From Myceligenerans indicum (lineage in GTDB: Bacteria > Actinomycetota > Actinomycetes > Actinomycetales > Cellulomonadaceae), in the NCBI RefSeq assembly GCF_016742955.1, contig NZ_JABBYC010000001.1, positions 310,001 to 374,000 of the forward strand: DNA of 64,000 bases, read 5' to 3'. Positions 35,020-43,442 of this stretch are shown here, in pieces. Numbering within the stretch: position 1 is the stretch's first letter; each line of letters starts with the position of its first letter. The notes beneath the pieces were generated by a model. That model ran no database searches. It was not told where the DNA came from and worked only from the letters and a program-made list of their open reading frames with translations. Both the position numbers and the translations under genes were made by a program.

Positions 35020-35328
35020 TCAGATCCGGTCGGCATCCCGCAGGAGGCGACGCACAGCGGCGAGCGCGACCCCTGAGACCATGATGAAGCCGACGGTCCA
35101 GATGAGACCCCGCCCGATCGCCGCTGCGAAGTTCTCGCCGACCGGGCCGTTGTATCCACGGTGCTCCAGAACATGCCAGAGTCCAGGCGGCAGGATGCCG
35201 AGCTTGTAGGTCTTCCAGGGGAGGTCCTGGGAAGCCCCGATGAGCATGAGCGCGATGCCGAGCGTCGCCAGGATGCCCTTCGTCCGGCCTGCCGTAGCCC
35301 GTGCAGGAGCGCTCTGATCGGCCGTCAT
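35020..35328 (-). CDS. two-helix membrane protein, unknown function
   Basis: A 102-residue protein with two hydrophobic helices (GILATLGIALMLIGAS and GLIWTVGFIMVSGVALAAV) separated by a loop rich in Trp, Gly and Pro. No family is recognised. The ATG overlaps the stop of the HEAT-repeat gene as ATGA, and the DUF1990 gene follows 25 bases later, so it belongs to the same operon. Confidence 0.65.
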   Translation of the reverse strand: MTADQSAPARATAGRTKGILATLGIALMLIGASQDLPWKTYKLGILPPGLWHVLEHRGYNGPVGENFAAAIGRGLIWTVGFIMVSGVALAAVRRLLRDADRI

Positions 35329-36560
35329 GCCGTTCCGCCGGTGGTGAGGGCGGCCTCGATCTCGGAGCGACTGCAGGTGAGCCCGTGGCGGGCCAAGGCG
35401 CCTGGGATCGTGCTCATCCAGGAGTCGTCCGATTTCCAGATCGGCAGGACTGCTCCCAGGACGTGCTGCTGCACCGGTTTCAGGCGGTCCAGCGTGATGT
35501 TGGCCGCGTGGTCTGCGCCGGGGAACGCGCTGGACAGGATGGCGTCGAGCAAGTGGTCGCGGTTGAAGCTGGAGGCGGTGAGCGGAAGCCGGTCGGCAAG
35601 ATTCCTGATGTCTGCCGCGGTGAGCCAGTGTCTGATCGAAGCCAGGCTCTTGGCGGCATAGGACCCGATCCAGCCGTCATGAATCCGAAGGTCGGGCACA
35701 TCCGGGTGCACGGTCGACTCGATGAGGATGTCGATCGTTGGGCGGCCTGGTGACCTGGAGTCGGCTGCGGAAGCTCGGGCGAGCGCTGTTGCCGCGCCCC
35801 AACGCACCAGCGGCCGCTGATCGTCGAGAAACCGTGCCGCACGGGCAAGCGTCGCGGACGGGCCGGCGAGTAGTCCGTGAGCGATGAGCACGGCTGTCAG
35901 CGCGTGCTCGTCGGTCTCGACGTCGAGGCGCTCGGCGATGAGCGGCACCGTCCGCGCGGCGGACTCGGGGAACATGCCGATCAGGTAGGCGACACGCGCG
36001 CGTTCGACGCTCCGGTGCGATCCAAGGAGCCGACCAAGGCGGGGCAGCGCGTCTCGCGCCGCGTCGTAGGCAGCGATGGTGTCGGGGCTCGTGGCCAGGC
36101 CGCTGAACGGATTGCGGAGCCATAGCTCACGCTCCCGGCCACGCTTCATCTCGCTGTCTGCCCACTCTGTCGCGCCAGCAATCAGCGCCTCGCGCTCTGC
36201 TTCCACCTGCGCGGCCTCATCCCGCCACTCGGCGATCGGCACCCCCGTCGGCAACCGGTCGTTGTCGATCCCGACCGCCAAGGCGCAGAGGAAGTCCAGC
36301 AATCTCTCGCGGTCGAGCGTCTCCGGAGCCAGAACAAGTTCTGCGACGAACCGCGCGACGGGAGCGGACGCTGAATACCTGCTGCCCTGATGTGTCACAG
36401 AACTACCTAGGTGTATCAGCGCGGCGTGCCGAACCTGTGCGTCCCGGCTGCGCAACGCGCGCAAGTTGGCCGGTACGTCCTTGGCCGCGCCATACGCGTG
36501 GACCAACCATTCCCACTCGACCTCGTTCAGACCCGCCAGCGGATCGACCTGTGCCACCAC
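35325..36560 (-). CDS. HEAT-repeat protein
   Basis: A 411-residue helical protein with repeated HEAT-like units. The opening WLVHAYGAAKDVPANLRALR with ALIHLGSSVTHQGSRYSASA recalls a family of HEAT proteins spread across actinobacteria with no known function; later units include VAYLIGMFPESAARTVPLIA and LVRWGAATALARA. The start is GTG 36560. It leads the small operon in the repeat-flanked segment. A protein-binding role, perhaps immunity-like, is only a guess from context. Confidence 0.7.
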   Translation of the reverse strand: MVAQVDPLAGLNEVEWEWLVHAYGAAKDVPANLRALRSRDAQVRHAALIHLGSSVTHQGSRYSASAPVARFVAELVLAPETLDRERLLDFLCALAVGIDNDRLPTGVPIAEWRDEAAQVEAEREALIAGATEWADSEMKRGRERELWLRNPFSGLATSPDTIAAYDAARDALPRLGRLLGSHRSVERARVAYLIGMFPESAARTVPLIAERLDVETDEHALTAVLIAHGLLAGPSATLARAARFLDDQRPLVRWGAATALARASAADSRSPGRPTIDILIESTVHPDVPDLRIHDGWIGSYAAKSLASIRHWLTAADIRNLADRLPLTASSFNRDHLLDAILSSAFPGADHAANITLDRLKPVQQHVLGAVLPIWKSDDSWMSTIPGALARHGLTCSRSEIEAALTTGGTA

Positions 36561-36693
36561 GTCCGGCAGCCTATCGGCGGTAGCTCACGTCAATGCGGAC
36601 TTCCTGACTCCAGTCGTCGTCGGCTTGCACGCATCAGTTGGCTCTCTACGCTCTCCTGCCAACCGCTGGGAGCGGCGGGAGCACGAGGCCGCG

Positions 36694-36832
36694 CAGTCCG
36701 CAAGAGGCCCGCAACCCGCCGCCGGACCCCACACACGCCAACGGCTGGGATCGCTGCAATTCCAACGATCCCTGCCGTCCCCGCCTCCGACCGGCCTCCA
36801 CCGTTTCCCTTGGACGCCGTTCCGGTTCAACG
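36694..36832 (+). repeat. 139-base palindromic repeat, copy 2
   Basis: Ungapped match to 33131-33269 at about 87 percent. The dyad is degraded here (three changes in the arms). It runs directly into the ychF-end repeat copy D. Confidence 0.9.
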
Positions 36833-36838
36833 TCTGAT
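36819..36838 (+). repeat. ychF 3'-end repeat, copy D
   Basis: GTTCCGGTTCAACGTCTGAT, identical to 34108-34127 and one base (T/C) from the ychF terminus. With copy C it brackets the HEAT/DUF1990 operon. Confidence 0.9.
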
Positions 36839-36847
36839 GCCGGAGGC

Positions 36848-37089
36848 ATGGAACGGCCGGAGGCCGTGGAGGGTGAAGCCCGCGACGCCGGACGTCTTGA
36901 CGGCCTTCCGCAGCATGTCTGGACGGCCGTCGGCAAGCACATCGACCTCGATGTCGACACCTCTCGCGCTTCGAGCGCGGCCTGATCTCATGGCCGGGCG
37001 CCATGTCCGACGCGGAGCTGACCTTCTGGCCCAGGCGAAGCGGTGCGCCGCACATCCCTCTGAAGGTTGGGCTCCGCAGTCGTTGCTGA
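36848..37089 (+). pseudogene. frameshifted gene remnant
   Basis: One frame reads LPQHVWTAVGKHIDLDVDTS and a second continues as RFERGLISWPGAMSDAELTF then WPRRSGAPHIPLKVGLRSRC to a TGA. Both are protein-like, joined near 36965, so a single frameshift has split a short gene. No family is recognised. Confidence 0.4.
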
Positions 37090-37184
37090 CGATGCGTCGC
37101 GGACGCCGGTGAGTGTCTCAAGCACCAGCCCTTGGGATGCCCGAGATCCGGACGGTTTGATCCTGAACTGCCGGAGACCTGCTG

Positions 37185-38381
37185 CTACGCGAGGTCCAGA
37201 CCAGCTTCGGCGAGCAACGCGCCACGGTTCGTCTGCAGGAACATCTTGAGCGCTGAGGGCACCAGCCGGATCCGGTCGAGGCTGTTGCCGTCGTTTCGCA
37301 GGTTGATCAGCTCGACGTCGTAGGAACCGCGGTCGGGCTTGTCGAACTCCGGACCGTGCCGCAACGAGACGTCCATCGTCTTGAGCCTGGCGAGGAAGTA
37401 GTGGTGGGTGGCGAACCCCTCCTCACGCGGTCGGGCGGTGAAGTACACCTGCCGGACGAGTGACGCGGTCGCCCCGAGCTCCTCATGCACCTCGCGGAGG
37501 CAGGCTTCTTCGGTGTCCATGTCCTCAGGCTCTACGCCGCCGCCGGGAGTCACCCAGTAGGGCTCATCCGGCCGATCCGGGAGGGTCCTCTTGATCAGCA
37601 CGAGCCGACCCTCGTCGTCGAGCAGGATCGCCCGCGCCGCACGACGCACCACCACCGCGGGAGCGTCCAGGAGCAGACCGGTCCGGTCTCGAATGGGGGC
37701 TGTGCGCCGGTAACCCTCGAACAACGGACCACCCGCCACGGCGAGGGTTTCTTCGGCAAGCCCGACCACAGTGGCCTCGTCGTCGCGAGCTGCGAGCCAC
37801 CGCTCTGACCATGCCGGAGCCCAGGACCGCAGCTCACGCAGGAGCCATTTGCCACCCCCGTCCCAGCGCCCGGCCGCCGCCAGGGCGAGGTGTCCGGTCC
37901 GTTCCCAGACCAGTTGCCGCGTGATCGTCGCCTCTCCGGCGTCGCGGGCGTAGGCCAGGTCATCGAGCAGATCGGTCAGACCGTACCGCAGGTCCTCCAC
38001 GCTCATGTCCGACGGGATTCCGGGTCCAGCTTCGAGCAGCGCCCGGCACTCATCCTGGAGCGGAGCGTGTGCGCCGTCGGCGCCGGCAATCTGGACGCCA
38101 GTCGCGATCATCCGCACGAGGGTCGGCTTGCGCTTGCCGGTTTCGTCCTGGAGGAACCAGCGGTGCCCGGTCTCAGAGTTCGCGAACACCTCCACCGGCC
38201 ACCCGTTCCAGCGCAGCGACTCACGGTGCCCGGCCGAGTAGTCCGGAAGGCACACCACGATGTCCAGGTCGGAGCCCGCGGTGCGCGTGTGCTCGTCGAG
38301 GACGGAGCCCGTGAGCAATGCCCACAGAGCGTGCGGGTAACGGTCGGCGACAAGGGCGGCGGCATCGGTGATCGCGTCCAT
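37185..38381 (-). CDS. nucleotidyltransferase-NUDIX fusion protein
   Basis: A 398-residue two-domain protein. Residues 1-110 resemble a minimal nucleotidyltransferase (LLTGSVLDEHTRTAGSDLDI with the GS and DxD metal site); a helical middle follows; residues 240-370 form a NUDIX hydrolase (GGGVEPEDMDTEEACLREVH followed by EELG). The NUDIX box has a shifted or missing first glutamate (Met in its place), while REVHEELG is intact. ATG 38381 starts the nucleotidyltransferase fold. Substrates are unknown. Confidence 0.72.
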   Translation of the reverse strand: MDAITDAAALVADRYPHALWALLTGSVLDEHTRTAGSDLDIVVCLPDYSAGHRESLRWNGWPVEVFANSETGHRWFLQDETGKRKPTLVRMIATGVQIAGADGAHAPLQDECRALLEAGPGIPSDMSVEDLRYGLTDLLDDLAYARDAGEATITRQLVWERTGHLALAAAGRWDGGGKWLLRELRSWAPAWSERWLAARDDEATVVGLAEETLAVAGGPLFEGYRRTAPIRDRTGLLLDAPAVVVRRAARAILLDDEGRLVLIKRTLPDRPDEPYWVTPGGGVEPEDMDTEEACLREVHEELGATASLVRQVYFTARPREEGFATHHYFLARLKTMDVSLRHGPEFDKPDRGSYDVELINLRNDGNSLDRIRLVPSALKMFLQTNRGALLAEAGLDLA

Positions 38382-38754
38382 GCGCGCGATCGTCTCCCGC
38401 TGACGCCGCTTCCGACCAGGGCAATATGCGAGCTGCCAACCCAGCATTCTGCGACCTGTACTGGTACTCGCCGCAGAATCCCCTACCTTGTACCTGGGCA
38501 ACCGTGAACCCGTGCCCGAGAAGCCTTCGTGGAACCTCATCGCGCGTATGCTCCACGCCGCGACCATCCCCGAGTAGAAGGGGCGCAGCGTAGACCGTCG
38601 CCAGCTTCAGGATGCGTTCCACGAGATCGATCAGGTCGCCACCGGTCATGTCGTCTTCGTATTGGACGAGACCTCGTGATGAGTACCTGTACTTCGGCAT
38701 CGAGGGCAACCATCCGATCATCAGCGTGGCCTCGCGGTGATCGCGGAAACGCAT
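38221..38754 (-). CDS. hypothetical protein, possibly decayed
   Basis: The frame from ATG 38754 reads MRFRDHREATLMIGWLPSMP and DLIDLVERILKLATVYAAPL, which is protein-like, until about 38400. From there it overlaps the start of the nucleotidyltransferase-NUDIX gene in another frame and becomes Arg-rich shadow sequence. The natural stop has probably been lost, so this may be the 5' part of a broken gene. No family is recognised. Confidence 0.35.
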   Translation of the reverse strand: MRFRDHREATLMIGWLPSMPKYRYSSRGLVQYEDDMTGGDLIDLVERILKLATVYAAPLLLGDGRGVEHTRDEVPRRLLGHGFTVAQVQGRGFCGEYQYRSQNAGLAARILPWSEAASAGDDRAHGRDHRCRRPCRRPLPARSVGIAHGLRPRRAHAHRGLRPGHRGVPSGLLGRAP

Positions 38755-38875
38755 CGGCGTCGTCTCGCGAGACTCGTCGGCCGGCGCCTCACTCGGGCGT
38801 CGCTGCTCCAGCACGACAAGTACCCACTACGTCGCCGAGCACGACGTCCCGCAGGGCTCCTTCGAGGGATTCTTC

Positions 38876-39106
38876 ATGGCGACCATCCCCGCCGTGGAGG
38901 ACATCGTGAACGTGGAGCTTGAGGTCCCCGGAGAGATCTCCTGGGACGAGGTCGCGACCGAGGACACGCCCGCCGTCAGTCCTGCTGGTACCAACCGCCA
39001 ATGGCTGCGAGGTGTCGTCGAGGCCGTCGAGCTCGATGGCGTCATGGTCCTGCGCTCAGGCGTCGGCCTCACCATGCTGGACCAATGGGTCGATGCGGTG
39101 GTCTGA
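38876..39106 (+). CDS. small acidic hypothetical protein, maybe truncated
   Basis: A 76-residue frame, ATIPAVEDIVNVELEVPGEI onward, ending QWVDAVV. The reading frame stays protein-like upstream of the ATG (YVAEHDVPQGSFEGFF), so the true start is missing or non-standard and the gene may be a 3' remnant. No family is recognised. Confidence 0.35.
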   Translation: MATIPAVEDIVNVELEVPGEISWDEVATEDTPAVSPAGTNRQWLRGVVEAVELDGVMVLRSGVGLTMLDQWVDAVV

Positions 39107-39586
39107 GAGCGATATCGGCCCGTCCATGCCGCCACTGACCCCGGTGATGGCAGGGCTGGCGGCCAGTTCGCCGGCAGGAGTGACCGCGCCTCCGATCGCC
39201 GCCTCAGTGCTCGCCCGGCCGACGTCGTCGCCCGGGCAGGACCAACGCGTGTCGTCGCCCTCAGCCGCTCTATTCATGGCCGAGATCTTGCCTCACTGTG
39301 AGATTCACGGTCGCGCCGAGCCTTCAGCAGGCCCGCCTCAGCAGGCGCGCCGCTGATCGTGCGCAGCAAGCTCCGCCGGGTCCGTGTCACAGGCGGGACG
39401 ATCTGGTGTCGATCGGCGCCGCTACGGCTCGATCTGCCGGAGCACGCTGACCGGGAGCGCGCACGGGCCCGGTGTCGGCTCGGGATCGACCAGGGGCTTC
39501 ATGACCAGCAGAAGATCAGTGACGCAGTATCGTGCGGCAGTCCGGCCGCATACCGCGGCACCGATCCCGGCGGAGGGGAACAGCAG
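39107..39586. other. gap with no supported gene
   Basis: About 480 bases with only overlapping, unconvincing frames. GGAGGGG at 39572-39578 belongs to the rhomboid-like gene that follows. Confidence 0.5.
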
Positions 39587-40237
39587 GTGGACCTCGTCAT
39601 CGGCCTGTGTCTCTGGGTCGTCTATCTTGCCGGCTGGACCGCCATCCGTGGCGCGACCGCGCACACGCCCCAGGAGCGGCTTCCTCGGCCCACGCCCTGG
39701 GGCATCGGCCTGTTCGCCGCCGTGGCGGCACCATCGCTTCTTCAGTTCGCGCTGCCCGGGCTGTACGACGCCGGCCGGCGCGACGTCGCCGCGATCGCGG
39801 ACGGGGAGTGGTGGCGGTTCCTGACCTCGCTGGTGCTACAGGACGGCGGCTGGCTGGGCACTGCCTTCAACCTGGTCACCCTGGCGATCTCCGTGGCGCT
39901 GGTCGGGACGGTCCTGCGTGGTCCGGTCATGGTCGCGGGGTTCCTGGTCGGGGGAGTGGTGAGCAACGTCCTGACTGTCGTGCTCCTGGGGGAGTCCGGC
40001 GCCGGCAACTCCATGGCGACCCTGTTCCTCGTGGCGGCCACCGCGATCCTGGCCTGGTTCCGTGTCGGGCGGGGGCGTACCGGGCGAGGGCGTGGTGGTG
40101 CCTTGCCCGTGGCAGCCCTGACGGCGGGCGCCGTCGTCCTGCTGGTCCTGCATGATCAGCACGGGCTCGCCGTCACGTCGGGCATCCTCGCCGGGGTCGC
40201 CGCCGCGCTCGCCGTGCGGCGGTCGGCCGACGCCTGA
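39587..40237 (+). CDS. rhomboid-like membrane protein
   Basis: A 216-residue protein with six to seven membrane helices. GEWWRFLTSLVLQDGGWLGT is the rhomboid N-terminal WR-type signature, GAGNSMATLFLV provides a G-x-S-x candidate nucleophile, and HGLAVTSGILAGVAAA provides the H-x(n)-G-x3-G helix with a candidate catalytic histidine. The serine motif is GNSM rather than the usual GASG, so protease activity is uncertain. The GTG at 39587 has GGAGGGG eight bases upstream. Confidence 0.7.
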   Translation: MDLVIGLCLWVVYLAGWTAIRGATAHTPQERLPRPTPWGIGLFAAVAAPSLLQFALPGLYDAGRRDVAAIADGEWWRFLTSLVLQDGGWLGTAFNLVTLAISVALVGTVLRGPVMVAGFLVGGVVSNVLTVVLLGESGAGNSMATLFLVAATAILAWFRVGRGRTGRGRGGALPVAALTAGAVVLLVLHDQHGLAVTSGILAGVAAALAVRRSADA

Positions 40238-40343
40238 CAGCGCGGACGGGCGTCGACAGGTCCCGGTCCGCCATGCGTCGTCCGGGGGACGCCGCGGCAG
40301 ATTCCCGCCAGACCGGTGCGCCGGGGGCGGACAGGGTGGTGCC

Positions 40344-40979
40344 ATGCACCGCACCATCGATCTCAAGGTCATGTACTTCGGCACGCCCGTCGTGCTCGTC
40401 TCGACGCGAAACCCGGACGGTTCGGCGAACCTCGCGCCGATGTCCTCCGCGTGGTGGCTCAACGGCTACTGCGTGCTCGGCTTCGGGAACTCGGCCAGGA
40501 CGGCCCAGAACCTCCGCCGTGAACGGGAGTGCGTGCTGAACCTGGTGCCCGCGTCGATGGTCGACGTCGTGGACCGCCTCGCGCTCACGACGGGGAATCC
40601 CGGCATGTCCCCGGGCAAGGCAACGATGGGGTACGAGTACGTTCCGGACAAGTTCGCGCGTGCAGGCCTGTCGGAGCAGGCGTCGGAGCTGGTCGGGGCG
40701 CCGCGGGTGGCCGAGTGCCCGATCCAGCTCGAGGGCGCCGTTGTGCGGGAGAACCCGCTCGGCACCTCTGACTCGGGTGCCACCACGTTCCACGTCCGCG
40801 TGCTGCGCAGCCATGTCGCCGATGAGCTGGTGCTTCCTGGTACCCACTACGTCGACCCGTGGGGCTGGGATCCGCTCGTCATGAAGTTCTGCGAGTTCTT
40901 CGGCGGCGGCTCGCGCGTCCGGCCGTCACGTCTCGCCGAGGCCTGGGAGATGCCCCATCCGGAAGAGGTCGCGCCCTGA
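40344..40979 (+). CDS. flavin reductase-like (FMN-binding split-barrel) protein
   Basis: A 211-residue protein of the flavin reductase-like family. VMYFGTPVVLVSTRNPDGSANLAPM and the following serine/tryptophan segment (SSAWWLNGYCVLGF) match the FMN-binding split barrel, and ENPLGTSDSGATTFHVRV fits the second half. It probably binds FMN; the electron partner is unknown. The ATG at 40344 is the first in the protein-like region. A hairpin lies 110 bases after the stop. Confidence 0.8.
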   Translation: MHRTIDLKVMYFGTPVVLVSTRNPDGSANLAPMSSAWWLNGYCVLGFGNSARTAQNLRRERECVLNLVPASMVDVVDRLALTTGNPGMSPGKATMGYEYVPDKFARAGLSEQASELVGAPRVAECPIQLEGAVVRENPLGTSDSGATTFHVRVLRSHVADELVLPGTHYVDPWGWDPLVMKFCEFFGGGSRVRPSRLAEAWEMPHPEEVAP

Positions 40980-41087
40980 ACGCTTCCGCTCGTTGCTCAA
41001 CGCCTCGGCGGCGATGCCCTCGATCGAACGCGAGCACCTGTCGGCTCGGCGCATGTTCCCGAGCAGGTCGGCGGGGGGTGATTGATT

Positions 41088-41119
41088 GGGCGTCCGCTCC
41101 CTCCCCAGGGCGGACGCCC
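41088..41119 (+). terminator. hairpin after the flavin reductase-like gene
   Basis: GGGCGTCCGC (41088-41097) and GCGGACGCCC (41110-41119) form a perfect 10-bp stem with a 12-base loop. Confidence 0.65.
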
Positions 41120-41124
41120 GGCGA

Positions 41125-41140
41125 CGCGAGACGTCTCGCG
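41125..41140. promoter_or_regulatory. 16-base perfect palindrome
   Basis: CGCGAGACGTCTCGCG. Related half-motifs TCTCGCGA (about 41166) and TCGCGAGAGA (about 41191) follow within 70 bases, upstream of the sugar operon promoter. Confidence 0.45.
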
Positions 41141-41250
41141 GCGTCTGGCGTCACCGGCTGCCGCGTCTCGCGAGGCCTGTGGCCTGCCGCATCGCGAGAG
41201 AGCGCCGCACACCGGGCGGTTCGTCGGCGTCCCGCGGCGACAGCAGCCAG

Positions 41251-41266
41251 ATGTTAACGTGAACAT
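41251..41266. promoter_or_regulatory. operator-like palindrome of the sugar operon
   Basis: ATGTTAACGTGAACAT is a palindrome except for the two inner positions, just upstream of the promoter. It is of the LacI/ROK operator type, and a ROK regulator is encoded at the end of this operon. Confidence 0.55.
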
Positions 41267-41292
41267 CGTAATCGTTCTGTGACCTCAGATCG

Positions 41293-41321
41293 TTGTGGGG
41301 AGTTTTTACAACGGTTACATT
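41293..41321 (+). promoter_or_regulatory. promoter of the oligosaccharide operon
   Basis: TTGTGG (41293-41298) and TACATT (41316-41321) are separated by 17 bases. The predicted transcript start, near 41328, leaves a leader of about 60 bases with AAGGAGG at 41374. Confidence 0.6.
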
Positions 41322-41389
41322 TAGCCGCGTTGCAACCCTGGAGGCGCCGGCAGCGAGGCGGGCGTCCGACCGCAAGGAGGCGGCTGGCC

Positions 41390-42373
41390 GTGGTGATGCA
41401 AGCGAGCGTGGCGACCCCGCCGCGCGTTGGACAGCACGAGATCGTGCGGACGCGGCGTCGAAAGACGCTGCTCGGCAGGATCGTCCAGCACAGGGTGCTG
41501 CTCCTGATGTGCCTCCCGGCCATCGCCTTCTTCGTCGTCTTCAGCTACGCCCCGATGCCCGGGGCCTGGATCGCGTTCACGAACTTCAACTACCGGGACG
41601 GCATCTTCGGCAGCCCGTTCGTGGGGCTGCGGAACTTCGAGTTCCTGATCAAGTCGGGGCAGCTGTGGCTGCTCACGAAGAACACGATCCTCTACAACGT
41701 GGCCTTCATCGTCCTGGGGAACATCCTGCAGATCGCGCTGGCGATCATGCTCAACGAGATCAGGTCGAAGTACTTCAAGAAGATCAGCCAGGCCGTGATG
41801 TTCCTGCCGTACTTCATCTCCGTCGTCCTCATCGGTGTCATCGCCTTCAACCTGCTGAACTATGACACGGGGGCCCTCAACGCACTGATCGAGCAGACCG
41901 GCGGCGACCCGATCAAGATCTACAGCATCGCCGGCGCCTGGCCGATCATCATCGTCCTCTTCCAGCTCTGGCAGAGCACCGGGTACGGCTCCATCGTCTA
42001 CTTCGCCGCGATCATGGGCATCGACAACTCCCTGTTCGAGGCGGCCGCCATCGACGGCGCCTCGGCCTGGCAGCGGATCCGGTACATCATCCTGCCGAGC
42101 CTCAAGCCGACGTTCATCATTCTCCTGCTCTTCGCGCTCGGCGGCATCATGCAGGGCAACTTCGGCCTGTTCTGGAACCTGGTCGGGAACAATGCCGCTC
42201 TCTTCCAGACGACGGACATCATCGAGACCTCGGTGTACCGGATGATCATCTCCCAGAACAACTTCACGTCGTCGACGGCGGTCGGTCTGTATCAGTCTCT
42301 GTTCGGATTCGCCGCGGTCATGCTCTGCAACTGGATCGTCCGAAGGATCAATGAAGACTATGCGTTGTTCTGA
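41390..42373 (+). CDS. sugar ABC transporter permease, LplB/YteP type
   Basis: A 327-residue binding-protein-dependent permease with six membrane helices. The segment EAAAIDGASAWQRIRYIILP is the EAA loop that contacts the ATPase. The style (FSYAPMPGAWIAFTNFNYRD, INEDYALF end) matches the LplB/YteP group for complex oligosaccharides. AAGGAGG at 41374-41380 is nine bases before GTG 41390; in-frame GTG 41393 and ATG 41396 are alternatives. No ATPase gene is in the cluster, so a shared MsiK-like ATPase elsewhere is likely. Confidence 0.88.
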   Translation: MVMQASVATPPRVGQHEIVRTRRRKTLLGRIVQHRVLLLMCLPAIAFFVVFSYAPMPGAWIAFTNFNYRDGIFGSPFVGLRNFEFLIKSGQLWLLTKNTILYNVAFIVLGNILQIALAIMLNEIRSKYFKKISQAVMFLPYFISVVLIGVIAFNLLNYDTGALNALIEQTGGDPIKIYSIAGAWPIIIVLFQLWQSTGYGSIVYFAAIMGIDNSLFEAAAIDGASAWQRIRYIILPSLKPTFIILLLFALGGIMQGNFGLFWNLVGNNAALFQTTDIIETSVYRMIISQNNFTSSTAVGLYQSLFGFAAVMLCNWIVRRINEDYALF

Positions 42374-42388
42374 CAGGAAGAGTGCGAA

Positions 42389-43309
42389 ATGAGTCACGTC
42401 GTCGCGGCAAAGGGGCCGCGCAAGGTGAGGGCCGACCGGAGCGACTACCTGCTTCGAGGTTCGTCCTACCTCACGGTCACGGCGTTCGCCGCCTTCTGCG
42501 CCCTGCCCTTCATCCTGATCGTCTCGGCCTCCTTCTCCAGCGAGTCCGCGATCATGCGGGAAGGCTTCGGCCTGCTGCCCAAGGATTTCACGTTCGCCGC
42601 CTACGAATACATCTTCCGGGCACCCCGGCAGATCATCGGATCGTACGTCGTGACGGTCGTGATGACGGTCGCGGGCACCTCCCTGGGGCTGTTCATCATC
42701 GCCATGACGGGCTACGCGCTGCAGCGCAAGGACTTCCCGTTCAGGAACCAGATCTCGTTCTTCATCTACTTCACGACGCTCTTCTCCGCGGGGCTGGCGC
42801 CGACCTACATCTGGATCTCGCGGTACCTCGGGCTGAGAGGAAACTATCTGGCGGTCTTCCTCCCGCTCCTGATGACCCCGTGGCTCATCATCCTGATGAA
42901 GAACTTCATGCGGACCGTGCCGTACGAGATCGTCGAGTCGGGAAAGGTGGACGGAGCCGGCGACTTCAGGATCTTCTTCCGGCTCGTCCTGCCGATGATG
43001 AAGCCGGCGCTGGCCACGATCGGGCTCTTCCTGGCACTCGGCTACTGGAACGAGTGGTACCTGTCCTCCCTGTATCTCGGCAGCACGGTGGAGTTCAAGC
43101 CGTTGCAGTACCACCTGTACAACATCATCAACACCGCGAACGCGCTGAGAAACTCCGTGGCCGGCTCCAACGTCAGCATCACCGAGCTGCCGAGCAACAC
43201 GCTGAAGATGGCCAGCGCCGTCGTGGCCACGGGGCCCATCGTGCTGCTCTACCCGTTCGTCCAGAAGTACTTCGTCAGCGGGATCACGGTCGGGGCGGTC
43301 AAGGGCTGA
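42389..43309 (+). CDS. sugar ABC transporter permease, LplC/YtcP type
   Basis: A 306-residue second permease with six helices. ESGKVDGAGDFRIFFRLVLP is its EAA loop, and YFVSGITVGAVKG is the typical YtcP/LplC C-terminus. It begins 16 bases after the first permease, with GGAAGAG as ribosome site. It forms a heterodimer with the preceding protein for import of an oligosaccharide. Confidence 0.9.
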   Translation: MSHVVAAKGPRKVRADRSDYLLRGSSYLTVTAFAAFCALPFILIVSASFSSESAIMREGFGLLPKDFTFAAYEYIFRAPRQIIGSYVVTVVMTVAGTSLGLFIIAMTGYALQRKDFPFRNQISFFIYFTTLFSAGLAPTYIWISRYLGLRGNYLAVFLPLLMTPWLIILMKNFMRTVPYEIVESGKVDGAGDFRIFFRLVLPMMKPALATIGLFLALGYWNEWYLSSLYLGSTVEFKPLQYHLYNIINTANALRNSVAGSNVSITELPSNTLKMASAVVATGPIVLLYPFVQKYFVSGITVGAVKG

Positions 43310-43442
43310 CCGCCGGTTCCGACGCGTGACCGCCGCCCCCGGTGAGCGGCCGTCGCCCGGGCAGGTGACCGCCACCCGCACGGCTGCCCGCACCACTCGT
43401 CCCTCAGGAAATCTGCAGTACCGACACATCGATGGAGTCTCA

